This document shows positions 61,776 through 64,000 of a stretch of DNA of 64,000 bases, in pieces. Positions within the stretch are counted from its first letter, which is position 1. Each line of letters begins with the position of its first letter. The stretch spans positions 62,001 to 126,000 of the forward strand of contig JAFAFU010000063.1 in assembly GCA_023423335.1 (NCBI GenBank). Direction: 5' to 3'. The translations under genes were made by a program, and so were the position numbers. The notes beneath the pieces are model-generated. The model searched no databases and was not told the DNA's origin. It was given only the letters and a program-made list of their open reading frames with translations. This DNA is from Bacillota bacterium. Lineage in GTDB: Bacteria; Bacillota; Clostridia; Lachnospirales; Lachnospiraceae.

Positions 61776-63080
61776 ATGAATGAATTGATATTTTGGGGAA
61801 TTATCGATATTTTAATGACGATTTTATCGGGTGCTCTTTATTTCTGGTTTATTAATAAAATTTCAGGGGGAAGAAAAAATATTATCTTTGCGGCTCTGGC
61901 ATATGTATCTTTTTTTATCCTTGTAACAGTATCGCGATATTTAAATATGGCTCCGCTGTTTAAATCTCTTTTCATTTTGGGAGTCTGCGATCTGTTCATT
62001 TTATTGGGATATCGCATATCGATTAAGGATATGCTGATTGGAAATTTATGCAGTATGGTTTTTTCTGTGTTTAGTGAGATGTTGGTTGCCGGAGCATTAA
62101 TGGGGCTGAAGGGATACAGCATCATTGAAATTATCAGTGAAAGAGGGGGAGTTAAGGTCCAGGCGTTTCTAATATCAAAATTGATTTATTTTATCTTATT
62201 GGTTTATGTTGTGAGGAAGATGAATCCACAGGCGGTAAAGCTTAATAAAAAGGACATGCTTTTACTTATTATTCAAACGATATCCTATACCATCACCATG
62301 TATGCGATTATTGAAATGACGATTTTAAACAATAGAGAAGATTTATATATCGTACTTGTTGCTTTGTCCGCCACTATCTTAGTCTGTTATTTTATTTCCT
62401 ATTTACTTACCTGCAGCCGGGCAAAGGACAGGGAAATCAAGGAGGAATATAGAAAGAAGCAGGCATATACGGAACAGCAATTTCGATATAATAAATTGAA
62501 AGAGGAGTCGAGAGAAAATGTACAAAAATTGGCACACGATATGAAGCATCATATTTTGGCGCTGCAGGATATGATAAAAAGGGCGGAGAGCAGAAAGGCA
62601 CAAAATTATCTTAATAAAATGGAAGACGTTTTAAGGGAAAACAAAAGATATTTTGATACGGGCTGCTCAACAATAGACGCAATATTGTCGGAAAAAATGT
62701 CCCAGGCGGAACAATCCGGAATAAAGGTCAACGTTTTGTACGAACCGGAGTGTTTACGGGAATATGAATCGATGTACCTCTGTTCGATCATGGGAAATGC
62801 TTTTGACAACGCAATAAGAGCGGTAAGCAAAATGGAACGGGGTGAAAAGTGGATTGATATAAAGATTCGGTTGGATAAAGAGAAAAAAGTTTTCCTTATG
62901 GTTAACAATCCTTATTCGGGAAAATTGAGGAAACAGGATGGAAGGTATTTTTCGACAAAGAAAGATAAAAAACATCATGGTCTGGGTTTAAAATGTATTG
63001 AAGATGCGGTAAATAGCTTCAATGGAGAAATGAGTATATTAGATGAGGACAATGTGTTCTCCTTGATGATTATGATTTAA
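61776..63080 (+). CDS. GHKL sensor histidine kinase, AgrC-like
   Basis: 434 aa. Six or so N-terminal membrane helices (about residues 5-215), a coiled linker, the phosphoacceptor region A-H-D-M-K-H-H (about residue 254), and a GHKL ATPase domain with N-A-F-D-N-A and G-L-G-L-K. Typical of peptide-sensing kinases of quorum sensing or bacteriocin control. Partner of the preceding regulator. Confidence 0.9.
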   Translation: MNELIFWGIIDILMTILSGALYFWFINKISGGRKNIIFAALAYVSFFILVTVSRYLNMAPLFKSLFILGVCDLFILLGYRISIKDMLIGNLCSMVFSVFSEMLVAGALMGLKGYSIIEIISERGGVKVQAFLISKLIYFILLVYVVRKMNPQAVKLNKKDMLLLIIQTISYTITMYAIIEMTILNNREDLYIVLVALSATILVCYFISYLLTCSRAKDREIKEEYRKKQAYTEQQFRYNKLKEESRENVQKLAHDMKHHILALQDMIKRAESRKAQNYLNKMEDVLRENKRYFDTGCSTIDAILSEKMSQAEQSGIKVNVLYEPECLREYESMYLCSIMGNAFDNAIRAVSKMERGEKWIDIKIRLDKEKKVFLMVNNPYSGKLRKQDGRYFSTKKDKKHHGLGLKCIEDAVNSFNGEMSILDEDNVFSLMIMI

Positions 63081-63094
63081 AAGAAAGTAAGTAT

Positions 63095-63125
63095 AAGGCG
63101 GCAGGCAATATCAGCCTGCCGCCTT
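63095..63125. terminator. Hairpin after the kinase gene
   Basis: Perfect 12-bp G+C-rich stem AAGGCGGCAGGC (63095-63106) / GCCTGCCGCCTT (63114-63125) between convergent genes. No strong U-tract. Confidence 0.65.
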
Positions 63126-63186
63126 GTGCCGTATCATGCTGCGTTGAATACCGGGGGCGCTCCAAAGCTGCCCTTTAAAAAGCGGA

Positions 63187-64000
63187 CTATATTTTTATGG
63201 GGTGTTTAATATAATCACGGTAAATCTTCATTGCCAAATCGTGTATGCCTTCCCTTTTAAAAATTGTAACCAAATTTATATATAATAAAGACTCCAGTTT
63301 TTTAAGCTCTTCCCTGGTTGCAGTCCCTCTTTCCAGCGCACATTTTGCGCATTCGAAAAATGCTTCTATAAAAGATTCCGCCATATCCTGGTGCCACTTT
63401 TCTTCACCGATAGAATCCCTAGATGCCGAACCTTTTACATTCCGGGGAATCCGGTATTTACTTGGTATTTCTCTGGTAAAATCAAAAACGGCTCCATGGG
63501 CTGAATATACCAGCCATGTATATGTTTCCTCTGAAGATCTTCTGTCTGGAAAAGGGATCTTTTTAGCAAATTCTATTCGCACGCTCGTAGCGGATGGCAG
63601 ATTTGCGTACATTCTCCCGGCAAAAAGGGTTTTCCAAACATCCTTACCAACAAGCGGAGTGCTATAATTTTCTAAGATGGTTTTCATGGAATATGCCAGA
63701 TCTTCCGGTTCAATTTTATTTCCATGTTCATCAATCGGTATAAAATACGAATATAATAAGTCGGTGCCTTCTGTTTTAAAAGTTTCTCTTGTTACTTCAA
63801 CCCGCCTGGGATGTGATAAATCATCCTGATCCTGAAATATTATTACATCACTTCCTAAATTATAGGCTATATCAATGCCAATATTTCTTGAAATTCCGGG
63901 ACCTAGATTCGAATCGTTTTTACGGTATATAATGGTTTGCTTTTGCTTTGTGATAATATTATTGATGTATTCCTCCAATAATCTGTTTTTTGAGTTATCA
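63187..64000 (-). CDS. Family 2 glycosyltransferase (5' end outside window)
   Basis: At least 271 codons. G-P-G-I-S-R-N-I-G-I-D and F-Q-D-Q-D-D-L-S-H-P-R-R give the GT-A fold with a D-x-D-type motif. The frame is open through base 64000 (N-S-K-N-R-L before the TTG at 63978), so that TTG is not the start. The C-terminal part is charged and helical, without obvious relatives. Substrate unknown; likely surface polysaccharide or glycoprotein. Confidence 0.8.
   Translation of the reverse strand, partial: DNSKNRLLEEYINNIITKQKQTIIYRKNDSNLGPGISRNIGIDIAYNLGSDVIIFQDQDDLSHPRRVEVTRETFKTEGTDLLYSYFIPIDEHGNKIEPEDLAYSMKTILENYSTPLVGKDVWKTLFAGRMYANLPSATSVRIEFAKKIPFPDRRSSEETYTWLVYSAHGAVFDFTREIPSKYRIPRNVKGSASRDSIGEEKWHQDMAESFIEAFFECAKCALERGTATREELKKLESLLYINLVTIFKREGIHDLAMKIYRDYIKHPIKI

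Noticed and set aside
1..64000. CRISPR arrays, tRNA or rRNA genes
   Set aside because: No regularly spaced repeats and no cloverleaf or rRNA sequence were noticed. Only tmRNA was found. A tRNA scan would confirm this.

Overview
The window comes from a chromosome of an anaerobic, endospore-forming Firmicute, most likely class Clostridia and probably a Lachnospiraceae relative (Lachnoclostridium/Anaerocolumna-like). The grounds are a complete spoIIIAA-AH operon, spoIVB and spo0A, Clostridia-type gene order, strong AGGAGG ribosome sites with frequent GTG/TTG starts, BspA-type LRR and Big_2 surface proteins, and VanW. The genus is inference.

Layout. (1) 1-9.0 kb: spoIIIAA-AH (5' end cut by the window edge), then asp23, nusB, xseA, xseB and ispA. 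(2) 9.0-14.4 kb: a 163-bp palindrome over the ispA stop, then dxs, tlyA, nadK, argR and yebC. In Bacillus and many Clostridia argR is followed directly by recN-spoIVB-spo0A. Here about 19 kb intervenes. (3) 14.5-33.5 kb, accessory: an A+T-rich islet (TIR-domain protein, phage-type small protein, membrane protein), an AraC regulator, a DIP1984-family protein, a TipA-like MerR regulator with its 19-nt-spacer promoter, a sorbosone-dehydrogenase-like protein, an MFS carrier, a threonine-dehydratase-like enzyme with a polar amino-acid ABC transporter, a 63-aa orphan, VanW, a MATE exporter and a 1272-aa Ig-like surface protein. (4) 33.7-40.2 kb: recN, spoIVB, spo0A behind a 565-bp regulatory region, and a Na/Pi cotransporter preceded by an 11-bp-phased PHO-box-like array. 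(5) 40.5-52.6 kb: gap-pgk-tpi-gpmI (no eno), secG, rnr, smpB, a large BspA-like LRR protein and ssrA (tmRNA, tag ADENLAYAA). (6) 52.6-54.9 kb: a worn integration site behind ssrA with a frameshifted tyrosine-integrase tail, an IS3 orfA remnant, a small conserved-looking protein and an Ltp-type superinfection-exclusion lipoprotein. (7) 54.9-60.8 kb: a heavy-metal island with two closely similar Cd/Zn/Pb-type P-ATPases, two ArsR regulators and a free HMA protein. (8) 61.0-64.0 kb: an AgrA/AgrC-like two-component pair and the 3' part of a family-2 glycosyltransferase running off the window.

The sporulation genes cover the sigma-G channel (SpoIIIA), the sigma-K checkpoint protease (SpoIVB) and the master regulator (Spo0A). 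The glycolytic block converts glyceraldehyde-3-phosphate to 2-phosphoglycerate and runs on into secG-rnr-smpB-ssrA. The metal island looks like a duplicated sensing and export module.

Most interesting candidates: the TIR/membrane-protein islet as a possible small anti-phage system; the decayed element plus Ltp gene at ssrA; a structured repeat behind recN and gap whose stem arms covary between copies; the phased PHO-like array; and the duplicated CadA module with a detached metal-binding domain. Coordinates and motifs were read by eye. Family names come from motif recognition, not database searches.
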